The notes under the pieces are model-generated. The model worked only from the letters and a program-made list of their open reading frames with translations. It ran no database searches and was not told the DNA's origin. Positions 46,223-56,075 of a DNA stretch of 64,000 nt are shown one piece after another. Position numbers and translations under genes: made by a program. How positions within the stretch are numbered: the first letter of the stretch is position 1; each line of letters begins with the position of its first letter. Source of the DNA: CAVZCK01 sp963798805 (GTDB taxonomy: Bacteria; Pseudomonadota; Alphaproteobacteria; Rhizobiales; Rhodomicrobiaceae); assembly GCA_963798805.1 (NCBI GenBank), contig CAWCVC010000016.1, positions 1 through 64,000 on the forward strand. The letters run 5' to 3'.

Positions 46223-47733
46223 TCCATGGCATGGATGCCTCGCGCCTGCGCGACGGGCTCGGTCTTATCCCGACGATCGAAAATCCGCTCGACGAAAGCG
46301 GTGAGAATATGCAGGACGATGATGATGGCCGTCGTGCCGGAGATCAGACCGACGAACATGCCGTCAGCACTCAGTCCCACTTTCATGCCCATCAGTGCGA
46401 TCGGGAAGAACATCCACCGCTGGTCACCAAACACCCAAAGGGAATAGCGGGACATGACGACGAGGAACAGACCCAAAGACACCCCGATGATCGGTACGCC
46501 TAGCCAGCCGAAGTCCCAGTAAGCTTCAGCGAACAGGCCCGGGGATACGGAATTGTCCATGGCGCGGCCTGAGGCCATGCTTGCGAACTCTCCGCCCTCC
46601 TGCAGCAGCGGCTTGTCGGGCCAAAGCAGCCGCGGCACCAATGCCACGAGAATGTTGCGATACGAGTCCCCCGAGCTGCCCCGATCGTACATGGCGATCG
46701 CAAGCGTTCCCGCATTGATGTACGTGATGCGGAGCAATCCCTCACCCCGTTCTTCGTAGGGTTGGCGAGGGCGCAATGGATCGAAATAGGAGCGGAGAAC
46801 CTCGAGACGCGTCTCCAGCGTTGACAGTCGGGCGTCGTGACCGGTCCGCCTGTTGAACTCGTTGCGGGCGTATCCCGCCAGCGGCTGCATGAACTCGATG
46901 GCAAAGGCGACCGCGGCCAGGACGACAGCGACGCGAACCCGCGTCACCTTTTGCACCATGACGCCTGTCGCCAGCATCAGAAGAGGCAGCAGGACCTGCA
47001 CCTTGCTGAACAGGAGCACACCATAGACCATCTCGAGCGCGACCGCTGCACAGATCACGGGAAAGAACGCTGGCGCGAAGGTGAGGCTCCAGATGGAGAG
47101 CAGATTGATGCCGACGAGCGACATCTCCGCCAAATTGAAGAGAAAGCCGGGAAAGGCACCCGGGTCTATCCAGCCCATGTTGACAGGAAACACCACGAAA
47201 TACTTTAGCAGCGACCCGACGAAGAGCATTCCGATACCGTAGTTGCGGAGCAATCGGGCGCCTCGAGGCGAAAACTGCATTTCTTTAGCCCGCGCCACGC
47301 TCCACGACGTTTCCCGTAATATAAATACGAACACCCGGCTCGCGAGAGCGACCAGAAGCGCGCAGCTCGCAACCAGGAGGTTCATCTTCGCCACCTCTGA
47401 GGCGGCGAACGGGTAAAGGGATTTGATGATCGCCACATGCTCATCACTCACGACCATGTGCACCATCTGGCCGAGACCGAAATAGACCGCATTGGCAACG
47501 CGATAGGTGAGCAGAGGCGTGAACAGCGTGCGCGAGTTTGTGTTCATCATCCTCCATGCCGCCAGCCCATTGATCGCGGTGAAGGCGAGAGGACCCGCGA
47601 TATTCACGATCCCCGGCGCGTTTCGCCCCAACAGCTCGTCACACAGCAGGTAGAACACCACCAGGCCCGCCAGCGCGATGATCTCCCACGCTGTCGGCGC
47701 GAGCAATGACGTCACGGTCCGCCCCGGGGGCAT
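46210..47733 (-). CDS. Wzy-type O-antigen/exopolysaccharide polymerase
   Basis: A protein of about 507 residues with 12 or more membrane helices and a large periplasmic loop around residues 280-400 (SYFDPLRPRQPYEERGEGLLR...LWPDKPLLQEGGEF). The helices before SPGLFAEAYWDFGWLGV resemble the O-antigen polysaccharide polymerase group, and E-A-Y-x-D-F-G-W-L-G is seen in many such proteins. It would link flipped repeat units in the periplasm. AGGTGAGG just before the ATG at 47733 supports this start; the frame is open to 47847, but that part is polar and Arg-rich. Confidence 0.8.
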   Translation of the reverse strand: MPPGRTVTSLLAPTAWEIIALAGLVVFYLLCDELLGRNAPGIVNIAGPLAFTAINGLAAWRMMNTNSRTLFTPLLTYRVANAVYFGLGQMVHMVVSDEHVAIIKSLYPFAASEVAKMNLLVASCALLVALASRVFVFILRETSWSVARAKEMQFSPRGARLLRNYGIGMLFVGSLLKYFVVFPVNMGWIDPGAFPGFLFNLAEMSLVGINLLSIWSLTFAPAFFPVICAAVALEMVYGVLLFSKVQVLLPLLMLATGVMVQKVTRVRVAVVLAAVAFAIEFMQPLAGYARNEFNRRTGHDARLSTLETRLEVLRSYFDPLRPRQPYEERGEGLLRITYINAGTLAIAMYDRGSSGDSYRNILVALVPRLLWPDKPLLQEGGEFASMASGRAMDNSVSPGLFAEAYWDFGWLGVPIIGVSLGLFLVVMSRYSLWVFGDQRWMFFPIALMGMKVGLSADGMFVGLISGTTAIIIVLHILTAFVERIFDRRDKTEPVAQARGIHAMDWRR

Positions 47734-47749
47734 TGACCTCACCTGGGCG

Positions 47750-48524
47750 CGGCTATCGTATGGAATGGTACGTGTTCCCCGGTTGTTCCGGACCGACTTC
47801 TTCGGCCGCGCTGAGATCGGTCTGGCCGGCGGCGCCTTCCCGACCATCTAAAAGGCGCTCGACGTTGTTACCGCGCTCGACACGAAGATCCGCAACGTCA
47901 CCATGCTGTCGCCCGCCATCAGCTATACGGGGGAAGACCATTAAGGCGCCGCTCTGCACCGGCATCATCACTATCCAGGGCGACACGACCACACCCGCCA
48001 ACGCCGTCACCACCGGTAACGTTGGCTTCCAGTATGCCGGCTCGCCGCGCAAAGTCGGAGGAAGCTATTTCACGATCACGTCCGGATCGGAAGGGCTCTA
48101 CGCGACCAACGCAGTGCTTGGCTTCGGGGCGATGATTTTCGCAGGCGGCAGTGAGCAGATCACGACCAGGGCACCCGCATCACAGCCGACGACAGCTATA
48201 AGATTGCGTCGGGCACATCTCGCCGTCCGTCAGCAGCTACGTCGAGCTCAGTGTCGGCACGATCACGCTGAGCTTCGCGGAATACCCGCCTCCAACCCAT
48301 TACTCTGTGCGGTGCTGAGCGCCCCCGTGAACGTGTATCGTTTGACCATCACCGGTACGGCGATCGGCTCGCAGTACTACGGTGTCGGCGTTTCTCTGGT
48401 CGTCCGCAACGGGCGGACGCTGCCTGGCAGCTCTTCGAGCGCCGTCTATGGTACGGTGGCGATCTCAGCCGATCCGCGCGTTCCCGTCTGCGAGCGAAGT
48501 TGCGGCGTACGAGGTCGGATCCGG
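47750..48524 (+). pseudogene. decayed coding remnant of unknown function
   Basis: A gap of about 790 bases in the leftward operon. Read on the plus strand it shows pieces with coding character in different frames: GRAEIGLAGGAFPTI then KALDVVTALDTKIRNVTMLS (stop codons near 47850 and 47940), GIITIQGDTTTPANAVTTG to about 48170, SSYVELSVGTITLSFAEYPP near 48250, and NVYRLTITGTAIGSQYYGVG near 48340. These are Thr/Gly/Ser-rich and beta-strand-like, as in phage structural or surface proteins, but no family can be named. It lies opposite to its neighbours and is probably an inserted relic. Confidence 0.4.
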
Positions 48525-49553
48525 TTAGCCGCGGCGATAAGCTGCGCGAGGTGTCATGGGCGCGAGCACGCGCAGCTGCGCGTGCGCTTCCTCGACGCGT
48601 GCTCTCAATTCCGGACGGTCGGGACAAAAGAGCAGGTCGGAGAACGACAGGTCGTTCCGTTTCTCGGGTTCGACCGGCAGGAACCCCCTGTCGGTGACGA
48701 AGTAGAAGCGATGCGGGCCGGTGCTGTCCGCGAGTGCGAACAGATCCGTGCGACCGTAACCGAACCGATGCATATTGACATCTGATTCGAGAATAATGAG
48801 CGGGTAATGATGCGCCATCGTTTTTCGCGCGCCGCGTAGAACCTCTAACTCGAACCCCTCGACGTCGAGCTTGATCAGCGATGGCTGAGCGACTCCTCTC
48901 TCGACAACCGCGTCGACCGTTAGCCCCTGGCAGGCGATAACGCGCGCCCCTTCCTCGCGACTGATGACTGAGGCTTGCGTCGAGTGCGAGGGAATGTGTA
49001 GTTCGATCGGCTTGACCTCGGAGCCGAGCAGCACGTCGTAGACGGCGAGGTTGATCAGACCATTCAGCTCGCTCGATATCGCAATCGCCTGTGCGAGATC
49101 CGGTTGCGGCTCGATTGCGACCACCTCGATGGAACCGGAGAAAAGCCCGGCGATCTCCAGCGCGAAATAACCGATGTTGGCGCCGATGTCCCAGAACACG
49201 TCTCCGCGCCTCAGCAGTGAGCGGCAAGCGTGGAGAATCGTCTCATCCATGCAACCGCCTTGGCGCCGCGTGTAGAGATAGGCGTCGAGAGACGCTGGCT
49301 CGACGGCCATCCGCATGCCATGCCATGTGCGAATAACCCAGCGGTCGCGCTGCGCGAAATTGCGGCCAATAACGCGAGGACCCCACCCCTTGCCACGCGG
49401 GATGTAGCGCGACCAGAGGTCCGCTAAACGTATAGCAGCACCCGGTTTCTCACTCCACCCCTCGAGGTCGGCCGCCGAGGCGGTGCATGGCGTCATTTTC
49501 ATCCCAATCTTGCTCTCTTGATTGCAGTAGCGTCGATTGATCCGTTGCTTCAT
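48525..49553 (-). CDS. FkbM-family methyltransferase (4)
   Basis: A 342-residue protein. After about 100 residues of N-terminal extension (WHGMRMAVEPASLDAYLYTRRQGG), the SAM loop is VFWDIGANIGYFALEIAGLF with VVAIEPQPDLAQAIA. The FkbM signature is SLIKLDVEGFELEVLRGARK then LIILESD. The whole frame is intact. Starts at 49553, 49502 and 49496 are possible. The IS5 element ends only a few bases upstream, so its native promoter or operon link has been cut, and transcription may now depend on read-through or on the IS. Confidence 0.85.
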   Translation of the reverse strand: MKQRINRRYCNQESKIGMKMTPCTASAADLEGWSEKPGAAIRLADLWSRYIPRGKGWGPRVIGRNFAQRDRWVIRTWHGMRMAVEPASLDAYLYTRRQGGCMDETILHACRSLLRRGDVFWDIGANIGYFALEIAGLFSGSIEVVAIEPQPDLAQAIAISSELNGLINLAVYDVLLGSEVKPIELHIPSHSTQASVISREEGARVIACQGLTVDAVVERGVAQPSLIKLDVEGFELEVLRGARKTMAHHYPLIILESDVNMHRFGYGRTDLFALADSTGPHRFYFVTDRGFLPVEPEKRNDLSFSDLLFCPDRPELRARVEEAHAQLRVLAPMTPRAAYRRG

Positions 49554-49560
49554 ACTCTAG

Positions 49561-50416
49561 GTCGTGGTGACGATTTAACTATCTCAGCCATGTTGCGATG
49601 GCTGCGAGTTTGACGAATCCCATGAAGTTGGCGAGCAGTTTGTCGTATCGGGTGGCGACGCGGCGGAACTGCTTAAGCTTGTTGAAGAAACGCTCGATGA
49701 TGTTGCGCTCCTTATAGAGAGCTTTGTCGTAACTTCGCGGGGTCTTCCAACATTTTCTGGGTGGGATGACAGGTTCGCTGCCCTGACGCTTCAGCGTTTC
49801 GATGAGCGAGCCTGCGTCATAGCCTTTATACGCGATGACGGATTGAGTTTGGAATCCCCAGACAAGCTCCGCGGCACGCACCATGTCATTTTCTTGCCCC
49901 GGCCCCGCGATCAGCCGCACAGGAAGACCGAGCGCGTCACCGGCGTCATGAATCTTCGTGCTCAATCCGCCCCGAGACCGGCCCAGACCCTGGGCATCCG
50001 CCCCCCTTTTGCCTTGGGCGCGCCGGCCGCATGCTGGTGCGCCCGCACAATGGTGCTGTCGATCATCAGCCATTCCAAGTCGGCTTCGCGCGCCAGACTC
50101 TCCAGCATCTGATCCAGAACGCCCATTTCGATCCAGCGGTAATAGCGTCGCTTCACCGAGCGGTAGTCGCCCAGATGCACAAGCAGGTCCCGCCATCGTC
50201 CGCCCGAGCGGGCCATCCATAAAAGCGCGTTCAAAAACTTGCGGTTATCCGTGCGAGGACCGCGTTTGCCCTTGGTACCTCCGGGAACAAGTCCCTTGAT
50301 CCGTTCCCACTGATCATCACGAAGCGCATCGCAGTTCATCGCCGATCTCCAAAAATCAGCGTTGAATCTGATTTGCCTCCAATTGGGAATCCCCTACGTT
50401 AAATCGTCACCACGAC
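49561..50416 (-). mobile_element. IS5-family (IS427-like) insertion sequence, 856 bp
   Basis: Nineteen-base perfect inverted repeats, GTCGTGGTGACGATTTAAC at 49561-49579 and its complement at 50398-50416. The four bases CTAG stand on both sides (49557-49560 and 50417-50420) and are the probable target duplication. The transposase is in two overlapping frames. The element landed at the edge of an older MITE-like repeat (50421-50570). Confidence 0.9.
49579..50339 (-). CDS. IS5-family transposase made by programmed frameshift
   Basis: Frame A (50339-49962, 125 residues) has RDDQWERIKGLVPGGTKGKRG, LWMARSGGRWRDLL and WLMIDSTIVRAHQHAAG, with the first catalytic Asp in DSTIVRAHQ. Frame B (open 50220-49579) continues GLGRSRGGLSTKIHDAGDAL, PVRLIAGPGQENDM, AYKGYDAGSLI (second Asp) and RNIIERFFNKLKQFRRVATR, with the catalytic Glu. 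The frames meet at A4G6 (50001-50010 on the minus strand), a typical slippery run of this subgroup. A -1 slip there gives one full transposase, so the split is normal and the IS may be active. Confidence 0.85.
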
Positions 50417-50420
50417 CTAG

Positions 50421-50570
50421 CAGGCTGTTGAAAAAGGTTTTTTGGGTCGTGTGGATGGCTCCCAGGAGCGCGCAGAATACCGATTGAGGACATCTATTTC
50501 ACTTCAGCTCGCCCACAGCGCGCATTTCGTAGGTCCGTGGCGAGGTGCTCGCGACATTTTCAACAGCCTG
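50421..50570. mobile_element. 150-bp MITE-like element
   Basis: CAGGCTGTTGAAAA at 50421-50434 is repeated inverted at 50557-50570, with no coding capacity between. The ends resemble those of IS1182-like elements. CTAG flanks it (50417-50420 and 50571-50574). It has the size and form of a non-autonomous miniature element. Confidence 0.7.
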
Positions 50571-50649
50571 CTAGTGGATCGCACTGCGAGCGCAGACACC
50601 TCGGCAAACGCCCACTTGCGTCGCGCCGTGACCTCCCGCATCCCGTCAA

Positions 50650-51687
50650 TCATTTACAACTGCCCTCGATTACTGCGAGCATTTGTTGCGCGCGGCTATC
50701 GTTCGAATAACCGCTCGACAAACAACGGGCTCTGGCAGCTTTGCCGATGCTCAATCGGTGAGTGTTATTGGCGAGTAGCGCGCGCGCCTTGGTTATCAGA
50801 TCGTCTTCGGTCGCGAAGCCGAAATATTCCTCGCCGTCGACGAAATGGCTGTCATGCTCGACCGTCTTCTCGGCCAACATCGGCCGGCCCGCTGCCGCGA
50901 TTTCCATCGTGCGCTGCGTTATCCGATCTCGGTTCATCTTGCGCAGGAAGCAGAGCGCAATCTTGCCGTGATGCATGGCGGCGCCATACTCGGCTGCAAA
51001 GCGCGCCTCGCGCATGACCACACCCTTGTGCATCAGACGGGGGGGCCATCCCCCCACGGCGCCGCCGTAGACGACGACACTGAGGCCGGCCTCGGAAAGC
51101 GCGTTGATGCTCTTCCGCCGCTCGCGTTCGTGCGAACCGGCGAACACGAGCTCGAAACGCTCGAATTCCTCGCCGACTTCCTCATACGACAACGGGCGGT
51201 GCAAACACTCGTCATAGGCCTTGCCGACCAGGACGGCTCGGCGCACGCCGGCTGCCGTCAGCTCCGGAACATTGAACGTCTTGGTCGTGAAGACGACGTC
51301 CCAATACGGCAAGCTCGCCTCCAGCGGACGGCTCAGGTTGTGCCGCCCCATGACATCATCGGGCGTGTAGTAGGCGAGGCAGCGGACATCGAGACGGCGC
51401 AGCTCGCGCAAGGTTCCCTGCCGGATCACCTTGCTGTTGTCCACGATGACCGTATCGGGCCGCTCCACCTCTGCGGCTCGTAGCAGCGCCTCGTTCTGGC
51501 CGAGATCATCGAGCGGCCAGCGCAGCTTCCAGCGCACGCGGCTGTACAAGCTCACCTTGCGCATCAGCGCCGCTCCAATATCGAGCTTGATTACCTCAAC
51601 ACCGGGTTGACGCGCGAATGCCTCGGCCCGCTGCAACGCGGTTGTGCCCTCCCATAACTGGCCCTGGTAGATAAGCTTCCTGCGCAC
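50650..51687 (-). CDS. CgeB-like glycosyltransferase
   Basis: A 345-residue protein starting at a GTG (RRKLIYQGQLWEGTTALQR), a few bases after the stop of the asnB-like gene, with GGAG upstream. LAYYTPDDVMGRHNLSRPLE and WDVVFTTKTFNVPELTAAG are typical of CgeB-like transferases. ELVFAGSHERERRKSINALS, RITQRTMEIAAAGRPMLAEKT and HFVDGEEYFGFATEDDLI form the donor-binding half with the conserved T-x-E-I/A-A-A-G-x-x-x-L motif. It is related in type to the protein at 37113 and would transfer another sugar of the glycan. The frame is open upstream to 51810, but that part overlaps the asnB-like gene. Confidence 0.75.
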   Translation of the reverse strand: MRRKLIYQGQLWEGTTALQRAEAFARQPGVEVIKLDIGAALMRKVSLYSRVRWKLRWPLDDLGQNEALLRAAEVERPDTVIVDNSKVIRQGTLRELRRLDVRCLAYYTPDDVMGRHNLSRPLEASLPYWDVVFTTKTFNVPELTAAGVRRAVLVGKAYDECLHRPLSYEEVGEEFERFELVFAGSHERERRKSINALSEAGLSVVVYGGAVGGWPPRLMHKGVVMREARFAAEYGAAMHHGKIALCFLRKMNRDRITQRTMEIAAAGRPMLAEKTVEHDSHFVDGEEYFGFATEDDLITKARALLANNTHRLSIGKAARARCLSSGYSNDSRAQQMLAVIEGSCK

Positions 51688-51689
51688 CT

Positions 51690-53562
51690 CTATATTGCTC
51701 CAGTCGAGCAATCGACATTGAAAACCCGTGCCCAGCTCACTGCGGCGAGAGCGCGCCAGACTTGGCCCGCAACCGTGGCGTTGACGGTTCTCCGACGGAT
51801 CGCCTCGCACCCCGATTGAATGTAGTCAGCATCAAACAGCGATAACGCGCGCGCCTCGTCGTCGACAACCATCTGCTGTATCCAATCAATCTCTGCGTGT
51901 AGGAGATCTGTGAGCGGTGTATGGAAACCGATCTTGTCTCTCCGCGCCTTCACTTCCTCGGGCAGCAAGTCGGCACATGCCTCCCGCAGGATTTGCTTAC
52001 GACGACCGTCAGAGAGGAAGATTCGCGGATCAAGCCCCACGATTAGGTCGGCCAACCGATGATCGAGAAAGGGCATGCGCCCCTCGATTGAATAGGCCAT
52101 CGTGTTGCTGTCGTCGTAATGGACAAGATGTGGAAGTGAAAGCTGCTCGATATTCTCAACCCAGACCTGTTCGAGATCACCGCTACTAGACAGTCGCGGC
52201 GCTGCATCAGTGGTGGCTGACCGGAGTGCCGGCGAGAGCCACCAATAATGTGCGCGCCTGAACTCGGGCGCGCAGCTCCCGCTCCGCCTCTGGTGACAAG
52301 GCCGCCCCGATCGTCCGCGCCAATGCCCTGGGACTCAATCCCAGAGCCGCACACTCCTTCAGCGCCCAGCGCAGCTGCCCGCGTCGCAGTCCACTAGACA
52401 GCAATGCCGGCGAGTAGTGCGGATAGCCAAGGAGCAACTCGTCGGCACCTTGTCCACCCAACAGCACAACGATGCCAGCCTTGCGCACCATCCTCACGAT
52501 CAAATTATGGGCAATAATCGACGGATCACCGAACGGCTCCTCCTGCGCACGAATTACGTCCATAATGGAAGTCGACAAGAACATCCGCTCGACCGGCAGC
52601 CAATCGACCTCGAGCCCTCGACCCCACTTGCGCGCAACCGCCTCGACGTAGCGGCTTTCGTCGCGCTCAGAACCCGCTGCTTGCGCCGTGAAGACCCGGA
52701 CCGGCCCACCCGCCCGGAGCGTCGCCATTGCCCCGACAATTGCGCTCGAATCTATACCCCCCGAAAGCGTCGCAGCCAGCGGCACATCCGATAGCAGCTG
52801 CGACGAAACGGCCTCGTCAAACGCTCTGCGAAATTCCTTCTTGGCGGTTGCGTCGAACGGCCTGCCGTTGGCGGGCGCAAGCGCCGGGAACCGCCAGTAG
52901 CGCTTGAGCATTATTTCCCGTTCACTGCACTTCACCCAGGCCCAGTGTGCGGGGAGGAATGTCCGCACCCCATTAAAGAAGGTCCTGTCTCCGAGATGGC
53001 CGTAATTGCCCGTGGCTAGAAACTCAGCCATAGCAAGTGCATCCACCCGCGGTCGCTGAACCGTCCCAAGCAGAGGCGCGATCTCGCTCGAAAACATCAG
53101 CGCACCGTCTTCGGTTCTGTGCCAATATAGGGGTTTTTGACCGTAGCGGTCGCGCGACAGCAGCAGCCGTCCCTCGACAGCGTCCCAAAGCGCGAACGCC
53201 CACATGCCCACAAGTTCGCCGATCGTGGCCGGTCCCCGCTGGACGAGTGCAGCGAGTAGCGTCTCTGTGTCGCAATGCGACTTGAACGTCCACGCCTTCT
53301 CTAGCGCCGGCCGCATTGACAGGTGGTTATAGATTTCTCCGTTGAAGACAAGAGTGTAACGGCCGTCGGGCGATGCCATCGGCTGATGTCCGGCACCGCT
53401 CACGTCGAGCACCGACAAGCGACGGAACCCAAGCACAATACCATCTGAAACGTGCGTCCCCTCGTCATTTGGACCCCGATGGGCAAGGAGCTGCTTGGCG
53501 CGCTCAACGAACGACCGCCCCTCCTCCGTATCACGTCCGACATAGCCGGCAATCCCGCACAT
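51690..53562 (-). pseudogene. asparagine synthase-type amidotransferase (2), frameshifted
   Basis: The first 451 codons carry MCGIAGYVG with the catalytic Cys, LAHRGPNDEGTH, VFNGEIYNHLSM, the ATP loop LSGGIDSSAIVGAM and VVLLGGQGADELLLGYPHY, and end in a stop at 52207. From about 52260 another frame continues directly: DLEQVWVENIEQLSLPHLVHYD, then MAYSIEGRMPFLDHRLADLIV and ARRDKIGFHTPLTDLL, to 51690. A single-base indel in 52210-52260 thus splits an otherwise complete protein of about 620 residues. All else in the gene is well kept, so the lesion is recent, an error, or a switchable site. Confidence 0.8.
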
Positions 53563-53565
53563 CTA

Positions 53566-54819
53566 TTAGGAGGTCCGTTCCGCGTCTGGTCGGCGACCCC
53601 CGCAAGCCCGAACAAATGCCAAAGCCGAAATCACTCCCGCCACGCTCCGGGGGCCGCGGTGATCATCCGCGATCGCCAGAGAGCTCTCACTCATTCGCGC
53701 GCGCAAGCCGCCATCCGTCGCCAGACGTTCGATCGACGCCGCCAATTTCGCCACGTCGCCGCAAGGATAGACCAGCGCATTCACGCCGGGCCGCGCGATG
53801 CTGGTCGCGCCGATCGCGCCAACGCGATCGGAGACCACCATCGGCAGGCCAAGGATCGCTGCCTCGATCGCAATCATACCAAACTGCTCGATCTCGGCCG
53901 GATGCACGAGAATGTCGCCTGCGCAATAATACCGGGGCAGTTTGTCGATATTGATGAAGCCAGTGAACAAGGCCGACACGCCGGCCGACTTGGCCTGCTC
54001 CGCCAGCGCAGTGCGCTGATCGCCGTCGCCTACGACGAGGAGGCGAAGCGACGGATGTTGCAGGCGAACCATGGCCGAGAGGATGTCGCCGACACGCTTG
54101 CCCGGATAGATCTTGCCGACGTAGAGAAGCACCATGTCATCGCGCTCGAAGCCCAGTTGGGCGCGTGTCTCCTCGCGCAACGACCAACGCTGCTGCTGCG
54201 CGCTCCAGAAGACCTCGTCCATCATCGTTGGCACGCGGAACAAACGCTCGGGCGCGACACCTAGCCCCCTGAAGTACGTCTCGCTGCGCTCGCTCATGGT
54301 CAGCATCGCGGCCAACCGGCGCAGCAGCCGCGGCACGAGCACGGCTTTGGCAGCCCCACGCAGCCGGCCCGACGACGCGCTCATGGTACTGTCCGACATC
54401 AGGATCGCCGGCACGCCACGGCGGTGACACCAGAGTAGAGCCCTAAGCAGCGTCCGCCGCGCATAGCCATTGATGATCACGGTGTCGGGCGCAAAGGCCG
54501 AAAGCGCCGTCGCCACGTCCGGATTGTCGACGGCCGACCACCTCAGCGATTTGATCGCCTCCGCGCCGGCGAGAAACACGCTGTCGTAGCCGCCGAGCAT
54601 GTCCATCGACCATGACAGCTCGACGCCCATACCCGGATCATGGAACGTCTCGAGCCCGATGCGCGAGCAATAGAACACCTTGAGCTGCACGCCGCGGGTG
54701 GCGGCGAGCGCACGGTACAGTGGCACGAAATACTGGATGGGGTGTGTCACCACGACGGCGATCCGCATTGTGCCGTGGCGCGGCGCGATCTCCATATCAA
54801 CTGTCATGTTCGCACTCAT
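53566..54819 (-). CDS. GT4-family glycosyltransferase
   Basis: A 417-residue GT-B enzyme starting MSANMTVDM at 54819, overlapping the stop of the gene before it (ATGA). TMRIAVVVTHPIQYFVPLYRAL opens the acceptor domain. LLYVGKIYPGKRVGDILSAM, LRLLVVGDGDQRTAL and VHPAEIEQFGMIAIEAAILGLPMVVSD form the donor domain; E-x7-E is EIEQFGMIAIE. The front resembles transferases that use a peptide- or lipid-bound glycan and start with THPIQYF. It ends three bases before the asnB-like gene. Sugar and linkage unknown. Confidence 0.85.
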   Translation of the reverse strand: MSANMTVDMEIAPRHGTMRIAVVVTHPIQYFVPLYRALAATRGVQLKVFYCSRIGLETFHDPGMGVELSWSMDMLGGYDSVFLAGAEAIKSLRWSAVDNPDVATALSAFAPDTVIINGYARRTLLRALLWCHRRGVPAILMSDSTMSASSGRLRGAAKAVLVPRLLRRLAAMLTMSERSETYFRGLGVAPERLFRVPTMMDEVFWSAQQQRWSLREETRAQLGFERDDMVLLYVGKIYPGKRVGDILSAMVRLQHPSLRLLVVGDGDQRTALAEQAKSAGVSALFTGFINIDKLPRYYCAGDILVHPAEIEQFGMIAIEAAILGLPMVVSDRVGAIGATSIARPGVNALVYPCGDVAKLAASIERLATDGGLRARMSESSLAIADDHRGPRSVAGVISALAFVRACGGRRPDAERTS

Positions 54820-56075
54820 AGCAGCGCAGAAACCTTGGCGTCTTCCAGCGCGGGATCGCCAAGGACGTTTCGCAGCAGGCCCCGGTTTGCCGCAACGGCG
54901 TTGCTTTCTCTGACAACCCGCTCGGCGAGCCGCCGCGCCGCTTCCCGGAGGCGGCCACGTGCGCCCGGTGTCATGCCGGACGCATCCTCGATTACCCGCA
55001 CAAATGCCGCTGGGTTCGCCAGTGGCAAGCTCCATCCTGCGCCGATCTCATCAAGCTTCTGGAACGGAGTCTGATCACTGATCAGCACTGGCACCCCGAC
55101 CGACAGGGCATCCAGAATAGCATGCCCAAAGTTCTCCCCCCGGGTCGGGAGGAAGAGCAGATCGTAGGCTGCTAGCGTATCCGGCACGGCCTCGTTTGCA
55201 ATCGCTCCCTTCCACGAGACACCGGCATTCGCCGGCAGACCGGCGATGATCTGGTGGCACTCCTGTTCGAGCGCTGCATCCTCGACCGGGCCATAGATGT
55301 CGAACTGGACCGGCACCGTGACGCTTGCAAGAACGCGCAGCGCATAGTCGATGTTCTTGACCCGCGAAACCCGCCCAAGAAACGCTAACCGGAACGGCCG
55401 TGGCTCGCCATGCGCTTCTCCCAACGCAAGGGGCAGAGGGCCGAGCGTGCGCACATTGGGCGCCACCAACACCCCGCGCGAGAATGGGAAGCCCGTTTCG
55501 ATGTCCTGGGCCTCGCGCTGTCCGGTCGCGTGCAGCCAGACGTCGCTCAGCAGCCCCAGACGGCGGGCGAGTTGCAGGTAGGCGCCTTTACGGCCGTATT
55601 TCAGCCCCAGCGCGCCGCTCGCGAACTCGCCCCGCGTCGACACGATGGCGGGGCGACGTGGTACGCGGCCGAAGCGGCGCAGCATCAACGTCGGCAAAGT
55701 GAACTCGCGGTCGAAGAAACCGTTCATCATCAGGAGGTCGTACGGGGTCTCGCGGAGGATGCCCGCCAGACCCCGCGCCCAGCCCGCAGGCGCGATCGCG
55801 CAGTAGCGAAAGGTTGCGAACCCGCGGTCGATCCATCGTCCGTTCGGCGCCAAAATATCGCCGCCGCCGAACGGCCGGTCGCGCGAGACGACCTTGAATT
55901 CGTACTCCTGCCCGAGCGCAGTCGCCAGCCCGCGCAAGCTCTGGTTAGGCCCGGTCGCGTCGTGCTCCGGCCAGAACGCGCCGATGAGCACGAGTACGAC
56001 GGGCCGGCCGTCCCCCACACCTCGCGCACCCGCGTGGTCGCCGGATCGTTTGTGTACACTCCCCATAGATCTCAT
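54816..56075 (-). CDS. GT4-family glycosyltransferase
   Basis: A 419-residue protein from an ATG at 56075 that overlaps the stop of the GT2 gene (ATGA). The conserved part begins VVLVLIGAFWPEHDATGPNQSLRGL, followed by LLMMNGFFDREFTLPTLML in the acceptor domain. The donor domain has LAFLGRVSRVKNIDYALRVL, FDIYGPVEDAALEQECHQI and LLFLPTRGENFGHAILDALSVG, the E-x7-E of GT4. The frame is open further upstream to 56330, but that part overlaps the GT2 gene and is Arg-rich. It belongs to a row of coupled transferase genes. Confidence 0.85.
   Translation of the reverse strand: MRSMGSVHKRSGDHAGARGVGDGRPVVLVLIGAFWPEHDATGPNQSLRGLATALGQEYEFKVVSRDRPFGGGDILAPNGRWIDRGFATFRYCAIAPAGWARGLAGILRETPYDLLMMNGFFDREFTLPTLMLRRFGRVPRRPAIVSTRGEFASGALGLKYGRKGAYLQLARRLGLLSDVWLHATGQREAQDIETGFPFSRGVLVAPNVRTLGPLPLALGEAHGEPRPFRLAFLGRVSRVKNIDYALRVLASVTVPVQFDIYGPVEDAALEQECHQIIAGLPANAGVSWKGAIANEAVPDTLAAYDLLFLPTRGENFGHAILDALSVGVPVLISDQTPFQKLDEIGAGWSLPLANPAAFVRVIEDASGMTPGARGRLREAARRLAERVVRESNAVAANRGLLRNVLGDPALEDAKVSALL

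Noticed and set aside
49962..50339. IS5 transposase as a pseudogene because of the split frame
   Set aside because: The frames overlap at A4G6, the kind of slippery site at which this subgroup makes its full transposase by a -1 shift.
50421..50570. The 150-bp element as a small RNA gene
   Set aside because: Its perfect terminal inverted repeats and flanking CTAG explain it better as a miniature transposable element.
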